Positions 41,420 through 49,439 of a DNA stretch of 64,000 nucleotides are shown in pieces. The number at the start of each line of letters is the position of its first letter. Position 1 is the stretch's first letter. The notes below the pieces were generated by a model. That model searched no databases. It was not told where the DNA came from and worked only from the letters and a program-made list of their open reading frames with translations. Location: contig CAYOYB010000008.1 in NCBI GenBank assembly GCA_964408085.1, positions 1 to 64,000 on the forward strand, written 5' to 3'. The translations under genes and the position numbers were made by a program. Source of the DNA: CAJLIR01 sp964408085 (GTDB lineage: Bacteria > Bacillota_I > Bacilli_A > RF39 > UBA660).

Positions 41420-42286
41420 ATGGATGGAATCTTAGTTGTAAACAAACCTGCTGGTTATACAAGTCGTGATATTGTTAATAAAGTTAGCAAACTTTTAAAT
41501 ACTAAAAAAATAGGACATACAGGTACATTAGATCCTATTGCAACAGGAGTATTAGTGCTTTGTATTGGTAAAGCTACAAAATTAGTAGAAATGTTAACAT
41601 CTACTGAAAAGGAATATATTGCCAAGGTAACTTTAGGAATTAATACTGATACTTTAGATAATACAGGTAGTATTTTAGAAGAAAAAAATGCACATATTGA
41701 AAAAGAACAAATTATTAAAACTTTAAATAGTATGTTAGGATTTTATGAACAAGAGGTTCCTATTTATTCTGCAGTTAAAATAAATGGTAAAAAGCTTTAT
41801 GAATATGCTAGAGAAAACAAAAAAATAGAACTACCAAAAAGAACTGTTGAAATAAAACAAATAGAATTATTGGGTGATATCAAATATGAAGCTAACAAAA
41901 CTATATTTAGTTTTAAGTGTTTAGTTAGCAAAGGTACTTATATTAGAAGCTTAATTAGAGATATTGCCTTAAAATTGAATACAATTGGTATTATGTCTAA
42001 TTTAAATAGAACAAAACAAGGTTCTTTTAACATAAATCAAAGTTATGATATAGAGAGTATTGAAAATAATCATTACAAAATAATTAGTATATCTGATTGC
42101 CTACAAAATTATAAAAATATTACAGCTGATGATTTTTTGATTAATAAAATAAAAAATGGAGCAATTTTACAGAATAGATATAATGAAGATATAGTAGTAT
42201 TTAAAGATAAAGATAATCAGGTTTTAGCTATTTATAAAACTTATGATAAAGACAAAACTAAAATTAAGCCATGGAAAATATTTTAA
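41420..42286 (+). CDS. truB: tRNA pseudouridine-55 synthase
   Basis: A 288-residue TruB: MDGILVVNKPAGYTSRDIV, then the catalytic motif GHTGTLDPIATGVL (Asp in TLDP, about residue 38), EKEYIAKV and the RSLIRDIA region. It makes psi-55 in the T-loop of tRNAs. The C-terminal PUA part is short and diverged. AGGTGATAT precedes the start. Position before rpsO-pnp agrees with Firmicutes order, though rbfA and ribF are missing here. Confidence 0.95.
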   Translation: MDGILVVNKPAGYTSRDIVNKVSKLLNTKKIGHTGTLDPIATGVLVLCIGKATKLVEMLTSTEKEYIAKVTLGINTDTLDNTGSILEEKNAHIEKEQIIKTLNSMLGFYEQEVPIYSAVKINGKKLYEYARENKKIELPKRTVEIKQIELLGDIKYEANKTIFSFKCLVSKGTYIRSLIRDIALKLNTIGIMSNLNRTKQGSFNINQSYDIESIENNHYKIISISDCLQNYKNITADDFLINKIKNGAILQNRYNEDIVVFKDKDNQVLAIYKTYDKDKTKIKPWKIF

Positions 42287-42348
42287 AGTAAATAATATAA
42301 ATATATTAAAATTTATGATAAACTATTAATAGTTATGGAGGGAAAAAT

Positions 42349-42804
42349 ATGAAGAAAATTTTATTACCAATTTTTTTAATTGCTACTTGTTTATTTACTG
42401 GTTGTGGAGCTAAAGAAGAAAAAACAATGACTTGTACCAGAACTCTTAATCAATCTGGAATAAAAATGGATTTTAATTATAAAGTTAATTATAAAGGCGA
42501 TTATGTTACAACAATTAGTATTATTGAAAAGGTAATTAGTGATGACGAAGAACTTTTAGAAACTTATAAAGAACAAGTAGAGGCTATCTATGAGCCATAT
42601 GATGGTATTAAGTACTATGATTATAGTGTTGAAATTGAGGATGATACTTTAATAAGCAAACTAGATATTGATTATAGTAAAATAGATACTGATAAAATAA
42701 TTGAAATTGATTCAGCTAATAAACAAATGATTAAGGATGGTAAAGTTAAATTATCTGATGTTGAATCAGTTTATACACAAGTAGGTCTTAGCTGCGAAAA
42801 ATAG
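42349..42804 (+). CDS. YehR/DUF1307-like lipoprotein
   Basis: A 151-residue lipoprotein: signal peptide with lipobox LFTGC (acylated Cys at residue 19), then a small domain with TMTCTRTL, GIKMDFNYKVNYKGDYVTTISIIEKV and a final GLSCEK, matching YehR-like DUF1307. The two remaining Cys may form a disulfide. Function unknown. Confidence 0.8.
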   Translation: MKKILLPIFLIATCLFTGCGAKEEKTMTCTRTLNQSGIKMDFNYKVNYKGDYVTTISIIEKVISDDEELLETYKEQVEAIYEPYDGIKYYDYSVEIEDDTLISKLDIDYSKIDTDKIIEIDSANKQMIKDGKVKLSDVESVYTQVGLSCEK

Positions 42805-42825
42805 TTGGCTTCCAACTTTTTTTCT
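42803..42825 (+). terminator. Terminator after the lipoprotein gene
   Basis: A 6-bp GC-containing stem (42803-42808 with 42812-42817) and T7. Confidence 0.8.
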
Positions 42826-42881
42826 TTTCTTGAAATAAAAAGGTTGCTAAATAATAAAATATAGTGTATATTATATATGTA

Positions 42882-42924
42882 CTTATTCTTGGTAATCGAG
42901 TTCCTGACTTTTACTCAGAATAAG
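42882..42924 (+). promoter_or_regulatory. rpsO leader hairpin (candidate S15 autoregulatory element)
   Basis: An 8-bp outer stem (cttattct with agaataag) encloses a second small stem (gagt with actc), 28 nt before rpsO. Similar structured leaders before rpsO bind S15 in Firmicutes; this is inferred from position and shape. Confidence 0.55.
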
Positions 42925-42951
42925 CGAATTTAAAAGAAAGGGAGATTTAAA

Positions 42952-43221
42952 ATGGCTTTAAATAAAGAAGCAAAACAAGATATTATTAAAAAATATGCAA
43001 GAAGCGAAGGAGATACAGGTTCACCTGAAGTTCAAATTGCAATCTTAACAGAAGAAATTAATACTTTGACTGAACACTTAAAAGAACATAAACATGATTT
43101 CCATTCAAGAAGAGGATTATTAAAGAAAGTTGGTCAAAGACGTAGTATGTTAAACTATTTATTAAAAAATGATGTTACAAGATATCGTGAAATAATAAAA
43201 AGTTTAGGATTAAGAAAATAA
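42952..43221 (+). CDS. rpsO: 30S ribosomal protein S15
   Basis: An 89-residue protein of standard length with the S15 core: YARSEGDTGSPEVQIAILT, HKHDFHSRRGLLKKVGQRRSMLNYL. It binds the central domain of 16S rRNA. GGGAG precedes the start. Followed by a terminator and pnp, the usual order. Confidence 0.98.
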   Translation: MALNKEAKQDIIKKYARSEGDTGSPEVQIAILTEEINTLTEHLKEHKHDFHSRRGLLKKVGQRRSMLNYLLKNDVTRYREIIKSLGLRK

Positions 43222-43233
43222 TTATAAAAGTAG

Positions 43234-43261
43234 GCACTCTTTTTTGGGTGCTTTTATTTTT
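43234..43261 (+). terminator. Terminator/attenuator between rpsO and pnp
   Basis: A 6-bp stem (43234-43239 with 43246-43251) and T-rich tail. Its position allows partial read-through into pnp. Confidence 0.65.
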
Positions 43262-43279
43262 AAATATATGGAGGTAATA

Positions 43280-45409
43280 ATGAAAAAAGTATACGAGTTA
43301 AATTTTAGAGGAAGACCAATAATAGTCGAAATTGGTGAAATGGCCAAACAAGCAAATGGAGCATGTTTAGTAAGATATGGTGATACAGTTATTTTAAGTA
43401 CATCTGTTGTTTCAAAAACAGCTAACATTTTATCAGATTTTTTTCCATTAATGGTTTTATATCAAGAAAAATTATATTCAGTTGGTAAGATACCTGGGGG
43501 ATTTATAAAAAGAGAAGGACGTCCTACAGAAAATGCTACATTAGCAGCTAGAATGATTGATAGACCAATGCGTCCAATGTTCCCTAGTGATTTTAAAAAT
43601 GAGGTTCAGATTATTAATACTGTATTATCTGTTGACCAAGATAATTCTCCAGAAATGACAGCGATGTTTGGCTCATCATTATGTGTGTCTATTTCTGAAA
43701 TCCCTTTTGATGGACCAATTGCAGGTGTTAAGGTTGGAAGAATTAATGGTGAATTTATTATTAATCCTACTAAAGAACAATCAGAACTTAGTGATATAGA
43801 ATTAACAGTAGCTGGAACAAAAGAAGCTATAAATATGGTTGAAGCTGGTAGTAAAGAAGTAAGCGAAGATGATATGTTAGAAGCGCTTATGTTTGGTCAT
43901 GACGCTATCAAAGAATTAATTGCTTTCCAAGAAGAAATTATTTCTGATTGTGGAAAAGAAAAAATGGCTTATGAAGTTTTAGAAATAACAGAAGAACTAA
44001 AAGAAGAAATCAAAATCCTCGCTAGTGATAAATTAAATACAGCAATGCGTATTCAAGATAAGTTAGAAAAATATGCAGCAATTGATAAAGTTAAGGAAGA
44101 TGTAGTTAATAAATATACTACTGAAAACGAAAATTTAAAAGAACAAGAATTAAACGAATTAATTACGAAAGTTAAACTTGTCTTAGAAGAAATTGAATAT
44201 GAAATATTTAGAAAAATAGTTGTTAAAGAAAAAACACGTGCTGATGGTCGTGAAATGACAGAGATAAGACCACTTTCTACAGAAATAGATTTATTACCAC
44301 GTACTCATGGTTCAGCTATGTTTACACGTGGACAAACTCAAAGTTTATCAGTTGTTACACTTGGAGCTTTAGGTGAGCATCAAATTTTAGATGGACTTTC
44401 AATTGAAGATGAAAAAAGATTTATGTTACATTATAATTTTCCACAATTTTCAGTTGGTGAAACAGGAAGATATGGTAGCCCAGGTAGAAGAGAAATAGGC
44501 CATGGAGCTTTAGGAGAAAGAGCTTTAGCCCAGGTTATTCCATCAGAAGAAGAATTTCCATATACAATTCGTGTTGTTTCCGAGATTTTAGAAAGTAATG
44601 GTTCATCAAGCCAAGCAAGTATTTGCGCAGGTTGTATGGCTTTAATGGCAGCTGGTGTTCCAATTAAAGCACCAGTAGCAGGTATTGCGATGGGTCTTAT
44701 AACAGATGGCGATGATTATACTATTTTAACGGATATTCAAGGAATGGAAGACCACTTAGGAGATATGGACTTTAAAGTAGCTGGTACTAGAAATGGTATT
44801 TGTGCTTTACAAATGGATATAAAAATCAAGGGTATAACTAAAGAAATTTTAAAGAAAGCTCTTGCTCAAGCAAAACAAGCTCGTTTAGAAATTTTAGATA
44901 AAATTGAATCTACAATTAAAGAACCAAGAAAAGAAGTTAGTAAGTATGCTCCAAAAACTATAACATTTATGATTAATCCAAATCGTATTAAAGAAGTTAT
45001 TGGTCGTGGTGGAGAGATGATTACCAAAATCATATGTGACGCAAGTAATGTTAAATCGGTTACTGATGTTAATGCAGTTAAAGTTGATTTAGAAGATGAT
45101 GGAACAGTTATTATTTATCACTCTGATAAAGAAATTATTGAAAAAACAGCTGAGATGATTAAAAATATTGTTAAAGAAGTTGAAGAAGGTAAAGTCTATA
45201 CTGGTAAAGTTGTAAAAGTAGAAGACTTTGGATGCTTTGTTGAATTATGGCCTGGTTGTGAAGGACTTGTTCATGTTTCACAATTAGATGAAAAACGTGT
45301 TGAAAAACCAAGTGATATGGTTAAAGTAGGCGATGAGATAGTTGTTAAAGCGTTAGGTTATGATAAAAAAGGTCGTTTAAATTTATCTAGAAAAGAAGCT
45401 TTAAAATAA
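43280..45409 (+). CDS. pnp: Polyribonucleotide nucleotidyltransferase
   Basis: A 709-residue PNPase: two RNase PH domains (VRYGDTVILSTSV; RTHGSAMFTRGQTQSL and the catalytic MDFKVAGTRNGI Asp), a KH domain (NRIKEVIGRGGEMI, about 565-620) and a C-terminal S1 domain (GKVVKVEDFGCFVELWPG). It degrades mRNA 3'-5' with phosphate. GGAGG sets the start at 43280. Confidence 0.98.
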   Translation: MKKVYELNFRGRPIIVEIGEMAKQANGACLVRYGDTVILSTSVVSKTANILSDFFPLMVLYQEKLYSVGKIPGGFIKREGRPTENATLAARMIDRPMRPMFPSDFKNEVQIINTVLSVDQDNSPEMTAMFGSSLCVSISEIPFDGPIAGVKVGRINGEFIINPTKEQSELSDIELTVAGTKEAINMVEAGSKEVSEDDMLEALMFGHDAIKELIAFQEEIISDCGKEKMAYEVLEITEELKEEIKILASDKLNTAMRIQDKLEKYAAIDKVKEDVVNKYTTENENLKEQELNELITKVKLVLEEIEYEIFRKIVVKEKTRADGREMTEIRPLSTEIDLLPRTHGSAMFTRGQTQSLSVVTLGALGEHQILDGLSIEDEKRFMLHYNFPQFSVGETGRYGSPGRREIGHGALGERALAQVIPSEEEFPYTIRVVSEILESNGSSSQASICAGCMALMAAGVPIKAPVAGIAMGLITDGDDYTILTDIQGMEDHLGDMDFKVAGTRNGICALQMDIKIKGITKEILKKALAQAKQARLEILDKIESTIKEPRKEVSKYAPKTITFMINPNRIKEVIGRGGEMITKIICDASNVKSVTDVNAVKVDLEDDGTVIIYHSDKEIIEKTAEMIKNIVKEVEEGKVYTGKVVKVEDFGCFVELWPGCEGLVHVSQLDEKRVEKPSDMVKVGDEIVVKALGYDKKGRLNLSRKEALK

Positions 45410-45414
45410 GTAAG

Positions 45415-45445
45415 AAGTTATGAAATATAACTTTTTCTTTTTTTT
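45415..45445 (+). terminator. Terminator of pnp
   Basis: A 7-bp stem (45415-45421 with 45427-45433) followed by long T-rich sequence. Confidence 0.7.
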
Positions 45446-45458
45446 ATATAAATAAAAA

Positions 45459-45487
45459 TTGACTTTAATTAATATTTATGATAATCT
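45459..45487 (+). promoter_or_regulatory. Promoter of secE-nusG
   Basis: TTGACT (45459-45464) with TAATCT at 17-bp spacing. Confidence 0.5.
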
Positions 45488-45493
45488 ATATTT

Positions 45494-45513
45494 AGACACG
45501 AAAGTGTTTTTTA
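45494..45513 (+). terminator. Early hairpin in the secE leader
   Basis: A stem with GAAA tetraloop and T6, about 40 bp before secE. A terminator so near the expected transcription start could act as an attenuator. Confidence 0.5.
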
Positions 45514-45550
45514 TTTGAAATAAAAAAACATATAATTAATGAGGTGGAAA

Positions 45551-45730
45551 ATGAAAAAAATAGCTAGATTTTTTGTTAGTGTAAAAAAAGAAATGAAAAA
45601 TGTTAGATGGCCTAGCAAAAAAGAATTAATTACTTATTCTATAGCAACTATTAGCTTTGTTATTTTCTTTGGTTTATTCTTTACTTTAACAGATTCTGGA
45701 ATTGCTTTAGTTAGGACTTTAATCGGATAA
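45551..45730 (+). CDS. secE: Preprotein translocase subunit SecE
   Basis: A 59-residue single-pass membrane protein: an amphipathic helix with VKKEMKNVRWPSKKEL, the SecE signature, then a membrane helix (SIATISFVIFFGLFFTLTD). GAGGTGG fits ATG 45551; an earlier ATG at 45539 precedes that site. Its stop overlaps the nusG start (TAATG). Confidence 0.95.
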   Translation: MKKIARFFVSVKKEMKNVRWPSKKELITYSIATISFVIFFGLFFTLTDSGIALVRTLIG

Positions 45731-46263
45731 TGCAAAAAGAATGGTATGTAGTTAATACTTATTCAGGTCATGAAAATAAAGTAAAAGAAAAACTAGAAAT
45801 GCGTGCTAGTAGCATGGGTATGGAAGACTATATTTTTCGTGTAGTTGTTCCTGAAGTAAAAGAAGTTGAAATAAAAGATGGAAAACAAAAAGAACGAATG
45901 AAAAAGATGTTTCCTGGTTATATCTTAGTAGAAATGATTATGAGTGATGAGGCTTGGTTCATTGTTCGTAATACTCCAGGTGTAACAGGATTTATTGGTT
46001 CATCTGGTAAAGGAGCTAAACCTTTCCCTTTAACACCAGCCGAGGTTGATAGAATTCTTGGTAGTATGGGTCTATCACGTTTACAAATTGGTAATGAATT
46101 AAATGTTGATGATATGGTTAAAGTAATTCATGGACCATTTGAAGGTATGTTTGGAAAAATTAAAACAATCAATATGGAAACTCAAATATTAGAAGTTGCT
46201 ATAGACTTATTTGGTCAAGAAACAACTGTTGAAATTGGTTTAACAGATATTGAAAAAGCATAA
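45730..46263 (+). CDS. nusG: Transcription termination/antitermination protein NusG
   Basis: A 177-residue NusG with the NGN domain (EWYVVNTYSGHENKVKEKLE, MFPGYILVEM, VRNTPGVTGFIG) and a KOW motif (VIHGPFEGMFGKIKTI). It binds RNA polymerase and couples it to ribosomes. Overlaps secE by one base. Confidence 0.98.
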   Translation: MQKEWYVVNTYSGHENKVKEKLEMRASSMGMEDYIFRVVVPEVKEVEIKDGKQKERMKKMFPGYILVEMIMSDEAWFIVRNTPGVTGFIGSSGKGAKPFPLTPAEVDRILGSMGLSRLQIGNELNVDDMVKVIHGPFEGMFGKIKTINMETQILEVAIDLFGQETTVEIGLTDIEKA

Positions 46264-46286
46264 AATTAATATTTTTGAATAAAATA

Positions 46287-46315
46287 TTTACAAACTTAGC
46301 AAAATATGTTATCAT
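46287..46315 (+). promoter_or_regulatory. Promoter of rplK-rplA
   Basis: TTTACA (46287-46292) and TATCAT (46310-46315), 17-bp spacer. Confidence 0.65.
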
Positions 46316-46344
46316 TAAATGGCTATATTGTTTAATATAGATTT

Positions 46345-46380
46345 AGTGGGAGCGCGGATGCATTATGACCACTCGCGAAA
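46345..46380 (+). promoter_or_regulatory. Structured leader before rplK
   Basis: The GC-richest stretch of the neighbourhood, with an outer stem (agtgg with ccact) and alternative gcgcg/cgcg pairing, directly before the binding site of rplK. A candidate L1-binding autoregulatory element, by analogy with rplKA leaders. Confidence 0.5.
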
Positions 46381-46401
46381 AAAATATAGGAGGTGTTTTT
46401 C

Positions 46402-46827
46402 GTGGCAAAGCAAGTAACTAAAGTAGTTAAATTACAAATTCCAGCCGGTAAAGCAACACCAGCGCCACCAGTAGGAACTGTATTGGGACCAACTGGTATT
46501 AATTTACAGGAATTTTGTACAAAATATAATGATGCAACTAGAGATAAGATGGGAGATATATTACCAGTTGAGATTTCTATATATGAAGATAGAACTTTCG
46601 ATTTTGTAATTAAAACTCCACCAGCTGCTTTCTTAATTAAAAAAGTTGCTAAAATCAAATCTGGATCTAAAAAAGGATCTACTGAAGTTGTTGCTACAAT
46701 AACAAAAGCTCAATTAAAAGAAATAGCTGAAATTAAATTACCTGATTTAAATTGTTATACTGTTGAAGAAGCAATGAAAATCGTTGAAGGTACAGCTAGA
46801 AATATGGGCGTTAACGTAGCTGAATAA
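46402..46827 (+). CDS. rplK: 50S ribosomal protein L11
   Basis: A 141-residue L11 with the standard pattern (VVKLQIPAGKATPAPPVGTVLGPTGINLQEFC, TPPAAFLIKK, GTARNMGV). Start is GTG 46402, nine bases after AGGAGG (46388-46393); GTG 46393 overlaps that site. Part of the stalk base with L10. Confidence 0.97.
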   Translation: MAKQVTKVVKLQIPAGKATPAPPVGTVLGPTGINLQEFCTKYNDATRDKMGDILPVEISIYEDRTFDFVIKTPPAAFLIKKVAKIKSGSKKGSTEVVATITKAQLKEIAEIKLPDLNCYTVEEAMKIVEGTARNMGVNVAE

Positions 46828-46865
46828 AAATAAAATAAATTAAATGTACATATAGGTTTATTACC

Positions 46866-46898
46866 TATGTGGGAGGAAAAATCCGCATATACCACATA
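46866..46898 (+). promoter_or_regulatory. Hairpin before rplA with a decoy binding site in the loop
   Basis: A 7-bp stem (tatgtgg with ccacata) encloses a loop containing GGGAGGAAAA; the true AAGGAGG of rplA begins directly after the stem. It may be a translational control site for L1. Confidence 0.5.
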
Positions 46899-46914
46899 AG
46901 GAGGTAAAATAGAA

Positions 46915-47610
46915 ATGAAAAAAGGAAAAAAATATACTGAAGTTTCTAAGTTAGTTGAAAAGAACAAGCTTTATACTAAAGAAGAAGCAATTAAATTAGT
47001 AAAACAAACATCAATTACAAAATTTGATTCTTCAATTGAGTTAGCTTTAAGATTAAATCTAGATACTAAAAAAGCTGATCAACAATTAAGAGGTGCTTTC
47101 GTTTTACCAAACGGAACAGGCAAAACTAAAAAAGTTTTAGTAATAGCTAAAGGAGATCAAGCAAAAGCAGCAGAATCTGCTGGAGCTGATTATGTAGGCG
47201 ATATTGATATGTTAGAAAAAATCGAAAAAGAAAATTGGTTCGATTTTGATACAATGATTGCTACTCCTGATATGATGCCTGCTTTAGGTAAATTAGGTAA
47301 AATTTTAGGACCTAAAGGTTTAATGCCAAACCCAAAAACAGGAACTGTTACAATGGATGTAAAAAAGGCAGTTGAAGAAGTTAAAAAAGGTCGTATTGAA
47401 TATCGTACTGATAGTTTTGGTAATGTTCATACAATTATTGGTAAGGTTTCATTTGATGAACAAAAATTAATTGAAAATTTAGATGCTTTCGTATCATTAA
47501 TTATCAAAACAAAACCAGCTGTTGTTAAAGGAACTTACATAAAAGGAATTACAGTTTCATCTACAATGGGTCCTGGTATAAAAATAAATACAAATGATTT
47601 TGACAAATAA
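46915..47610 (+). CDS. rplA: 50S ribosomal protein L1
   Basis: A 231-residue L1 (SSIELALRLNLDTKKADQQLRGAFVLPNGTGK, GPKGLMPNPKTGTVT, RIEYRTDSFGNVHTIIGKVSF). Standard length. AAGGAGG precedes the start. In many bacteria L1 represses its own operon. Confidence 0.98.
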   Translation: MKKGKKYTEVSKLVEKNKLYTKEEAIKLVKQTSITKFDSSIELALRLNLDTKKADQQLRGAFVLPNGTGKTKKVLVIAKGDQAKAAESAGADYVGDIDMLEKIEKENWFDFDTMIATPDMMPALGKLGKILGPKGLMPNPKTGTVTMDVKKAVEEVKKGRIEYRTDSFGNVHTIIGKVSFDEQKLIENLDAFVSLIIKTKPAVVKGTYIKGITVSSTMGPGIKINTNDFDK

Positions 47611-47628
47611 TAAATAATATGCTATAAT
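47600..47628 (+). promoter_or_regulatory. Consensus promoter of rplJL
   Basis: TTGACA (47600-47605) inside the last codons of rplA and TATAAT (47623-47628), 17-bp spacer. Confidence 0.85.
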
Positions 47629-47649
47629 ACTATTTGTTGTTTGAAAAAT

Positions 47650-47760
47650 AATATAGTACCGTAGACAGTAGGAGGCTTAAGCCTTAATGAATTCCTACCG
47701 AGGAACTTAAATAAATTAAGTTTATCGAATTCCCTACGGTTAGTGTAGGGAATTTTTTAT
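47650..47760 (+). promoter_or_regulatory. L10 leader with attenuator
   Basis: This is the classic L10 leader: gtaccgtagacagtaggagg followed by the kink-turn region (CCTACCGAGGAAC). A strong intrinsic terminator follows (10-bp stem 47728-47737 with 47745-47754, T6), whose 5' arm could pair with leader sequence. Excess L10-L12 complex would bind and favour termination before rplJ. Confidence 0.85.
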
Positions 47761-47797
47761 TACGGTATTACACACAAAATTTATAGGGAGGTGTAAT

Positions 47798-48289
47798 ATG
47801 GCAAATCAAAAAATAATTGCAAAAAAGCAAGAAGTTGTTGAAGAAATTAAAAATAAAGCTAATGAAGCAACTACTTTCGTAATTTTTGAAAATCATGGTT
47901 TAACTGTTGCTGAAACTAATGAATTAAGAAGAAAATTAAGAGAGACTGATTCAGAATTCAAAATTTACAAAAACACTTTGCTTACTAGAGCATTAAATGA
48001 TTTGAAAATCGATTTAGGAGCAGAATTAGAAGGACCTAAAGCTATTGCTTTTGGTAAAGACGCAATCGCTCCAATTAAAGTACTTAGTGAATTTGCAAAA
48101 AATCACGAAGCACTTGAAATTAAAATAGGTATGGTCGATGGTGAAGTAGCTGATGTCGACAAATTAAAGAAATTGGCAACAATCCCTTCAAGAGAAGGAT
48201 TGCTTACAATGCTTGCTGGTGGACTTATGGGTGTCGTAAGAGACTTATCTATCAGTTTAGACTTATATAGTCAAAAAATAGAAAAATAA
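47798..48289 (+). CDS. rplJ: 50S ribosomal protein L10
   Basis: A 163-residue L10 (KQEVVEEIKNKANEATTFVIFENHGLTV, ELRRKLRE, KIYKNTLLTRAL, EGPKAIAFGKD). It anchors the L7/L12 dimers through its C-terminal helix. GGGAGGTG precedes the start. Confidence 0.97.
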   Translation: MANQKIIAKKQEVVEEIKNKANEATTFVIFENHGLTVAETNELRRKLRETDSEFKIYKNTLLTRALNDLKIDLGAELEGPKAIAFGKDAIAPIKVLSEFAKNHEALEIKIGMVDGEVADVDKLKKLATIPSREGLLTMLAGGLMGVVRDLSISLDLYSQKIEK

Positions 48290-48306
48290 TTAAGGAGGAA
48301 TATAGA

Positions 48307-48675
48307 ATGGCAAAATTTACAAAAGATGAATTTATTAATGGTTTAAAAGAAATGACAATTCTTGAAGTTAAAGAATTAGTAGACGCAATGAAGGAGGAAT
48401 TTGGAGTAGATCCATCTGCAGTTGCAGTTGCTGCTCCTGTAGCTGGTGCTGCTGCTGAAGAAGGACCAAGCACAGCTAATGTTGTTTTAACTTCTGCTGG
48501 AGCTAACAAAATAGCTGTTATCAAAATCGTAAGAGATATTACTGGTTTAGGATTAAAAGAAGCTAAAGACTTAGCTGATAATGGTGGAGTTGTTAAAGAA
48601 AACGCTTCTGCTGAAGAAGCTAATGAATTAAAAGCTAAATTCGAAGAAGCTGGAGCTACTGTTGAATTAAAATAA
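48307..48675 (+). CDS. rplL: 50S ribosomal protein L7/L12
   Basis: A 122-residue L7/L12: N-terminal dimerisation helices, an Ala-rich hinge (VAVAAPVAGAAAEE) and the C-terminal factor-binding domain (NKIAVIKIVRDITGLGLKEAKDL). Codons are richer in GCT than in neighbours, as expected of a highly expressed gene. AAGGAGG precedes the start. Confidence 0.98.
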   Translation: MAKFTKDEFINGLKEMTILEVKELVDAMKEEFGVDPSAVAVAAPVAGAAAEEGPSTANVVLTSAGANKIAVIKIVRDITGLGLKEAKDLADNGGVVKENASAEEANELKAKFEEAGATVELK

Positions 48676-48696
48676 TTTAAATATATTTAGGGTTGA

Positions 48697-48727
48697 GCCT
48701 ATACTAAATTTTTAGTATGGGCTTTCA
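48697..48727 (+). terminator. Hairpin after rplL
   Basis: A 12-bp stem with several G-T pairs (gcctatactaaa with tttagtatgggc) and a weak T3 tail; probably a leaky terminator. Confidence 0.6.
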
Positions 48728-48757
48728 CCATTTAATAAATAAAAGAATAGGTGTATT

Positions 48758-49345
48758 ATGTCACATTATTTTGAAAATGATAAAAATATTAAAAGTAATG
48801 AACGATTAACTTATGCAAATATAAAAAATAATGAATTAAAATTTTTAGTAGATAATGGAATTTTTTCCAAAAAAGGTTTAGATTTTGGAACACGCTCATT
48901 ATTAGAAAATGTCGATATTGATTCCACAAAGAAAAATATTTTAGATTTTGGTTGTGGCTATGGACCAATTGGAATTTATTTAGCTAAGACTACAAATCTT
49001 ACAGTTGATATGCTTGATATTAATAAGCGTGCTATTATGTTGGCACAAAAAAATGCTAGTTTAAATAAAGTGGATGTTAATATTTTTGAAAGTGACTTAT
49101 ATAATAATGTTTCTAATACTTATGACTACATTGTCACTAATCCGCCAATTAGAGTTGGTAAAAATATTTTATACAAAATTCTATTTGAAGCTAAAAAATA
49201 TCTAAACCATAATGGTGAATTATGGTTAGTTATAAATAAAAATCAGGGAGCAAAAACAATCGCAAAAGATTTATCTAAAGAGTATAATGTTAAAATTATA
49301 GATAAATGTAAGGGTTTTTATATTATTTGTGCTATAAATAATTGA
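48758..49345 (+). CDS. RsmC-like class I methyltransferase
   Basis: A 195-residue SAM methyltransferase. Motif I ILDFGCGYGPIGIYLA, motif II DMLDINKRA and the N6/N2-type IVTNPPIR (NPPI) match 16S rRNA m2G1207 methyltransferase RsmC (B. subtilis YbxB). The position between rplL and rpoB is the usual one for this gene in Firmicutes and supports the call. Confidence 0.88.
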   Translation: MSHYFENDKNIKSNERLTYANIKNNELKFLVDNGIFSKKGLDFGTRSLLENVDIDSTKKNILDFGCGYGPIGIYLAKTTNLTVDMLDINKRAIMLAQKNASLNKVDVNIFESDLYNNVSNTYDYIVTNPPIRVGKNILYKILFEAKKYLNHNGELWLVINKNQGAKTIAKDLSKEYNVKIIDKCKGFYIICAINN

Positions 49346-49370
49346 CAGCTTGCCAATTATTTGATAAAAT
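49342..49370 (+). promoter_or_regulatory. Promoter of rpoBC
   Basis: TTGACA (49342-49347) overlapping the methyltransferase stop, and TAAAAT (49365-49370), 17-bp spacer. Confidence 0.75.
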
Positions 49371-49439
49371 TATAAATTGGTGGCATATACTACTATGTAG
49401 TTTGTGCCTAACTTAATACTAGTATATAGGGGTGAAGAA

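Noticed and set aside
46332..46658. Reverse-strand frame opposite rplK
   Set aside because: Shadow of a universally conserved ribosomal gene.
48252..48524. Reverse-strand Ala-rich frame opposite rplL
   Set aside because: It is the antisense of the Ala-rich hinge codons of L7/L12.
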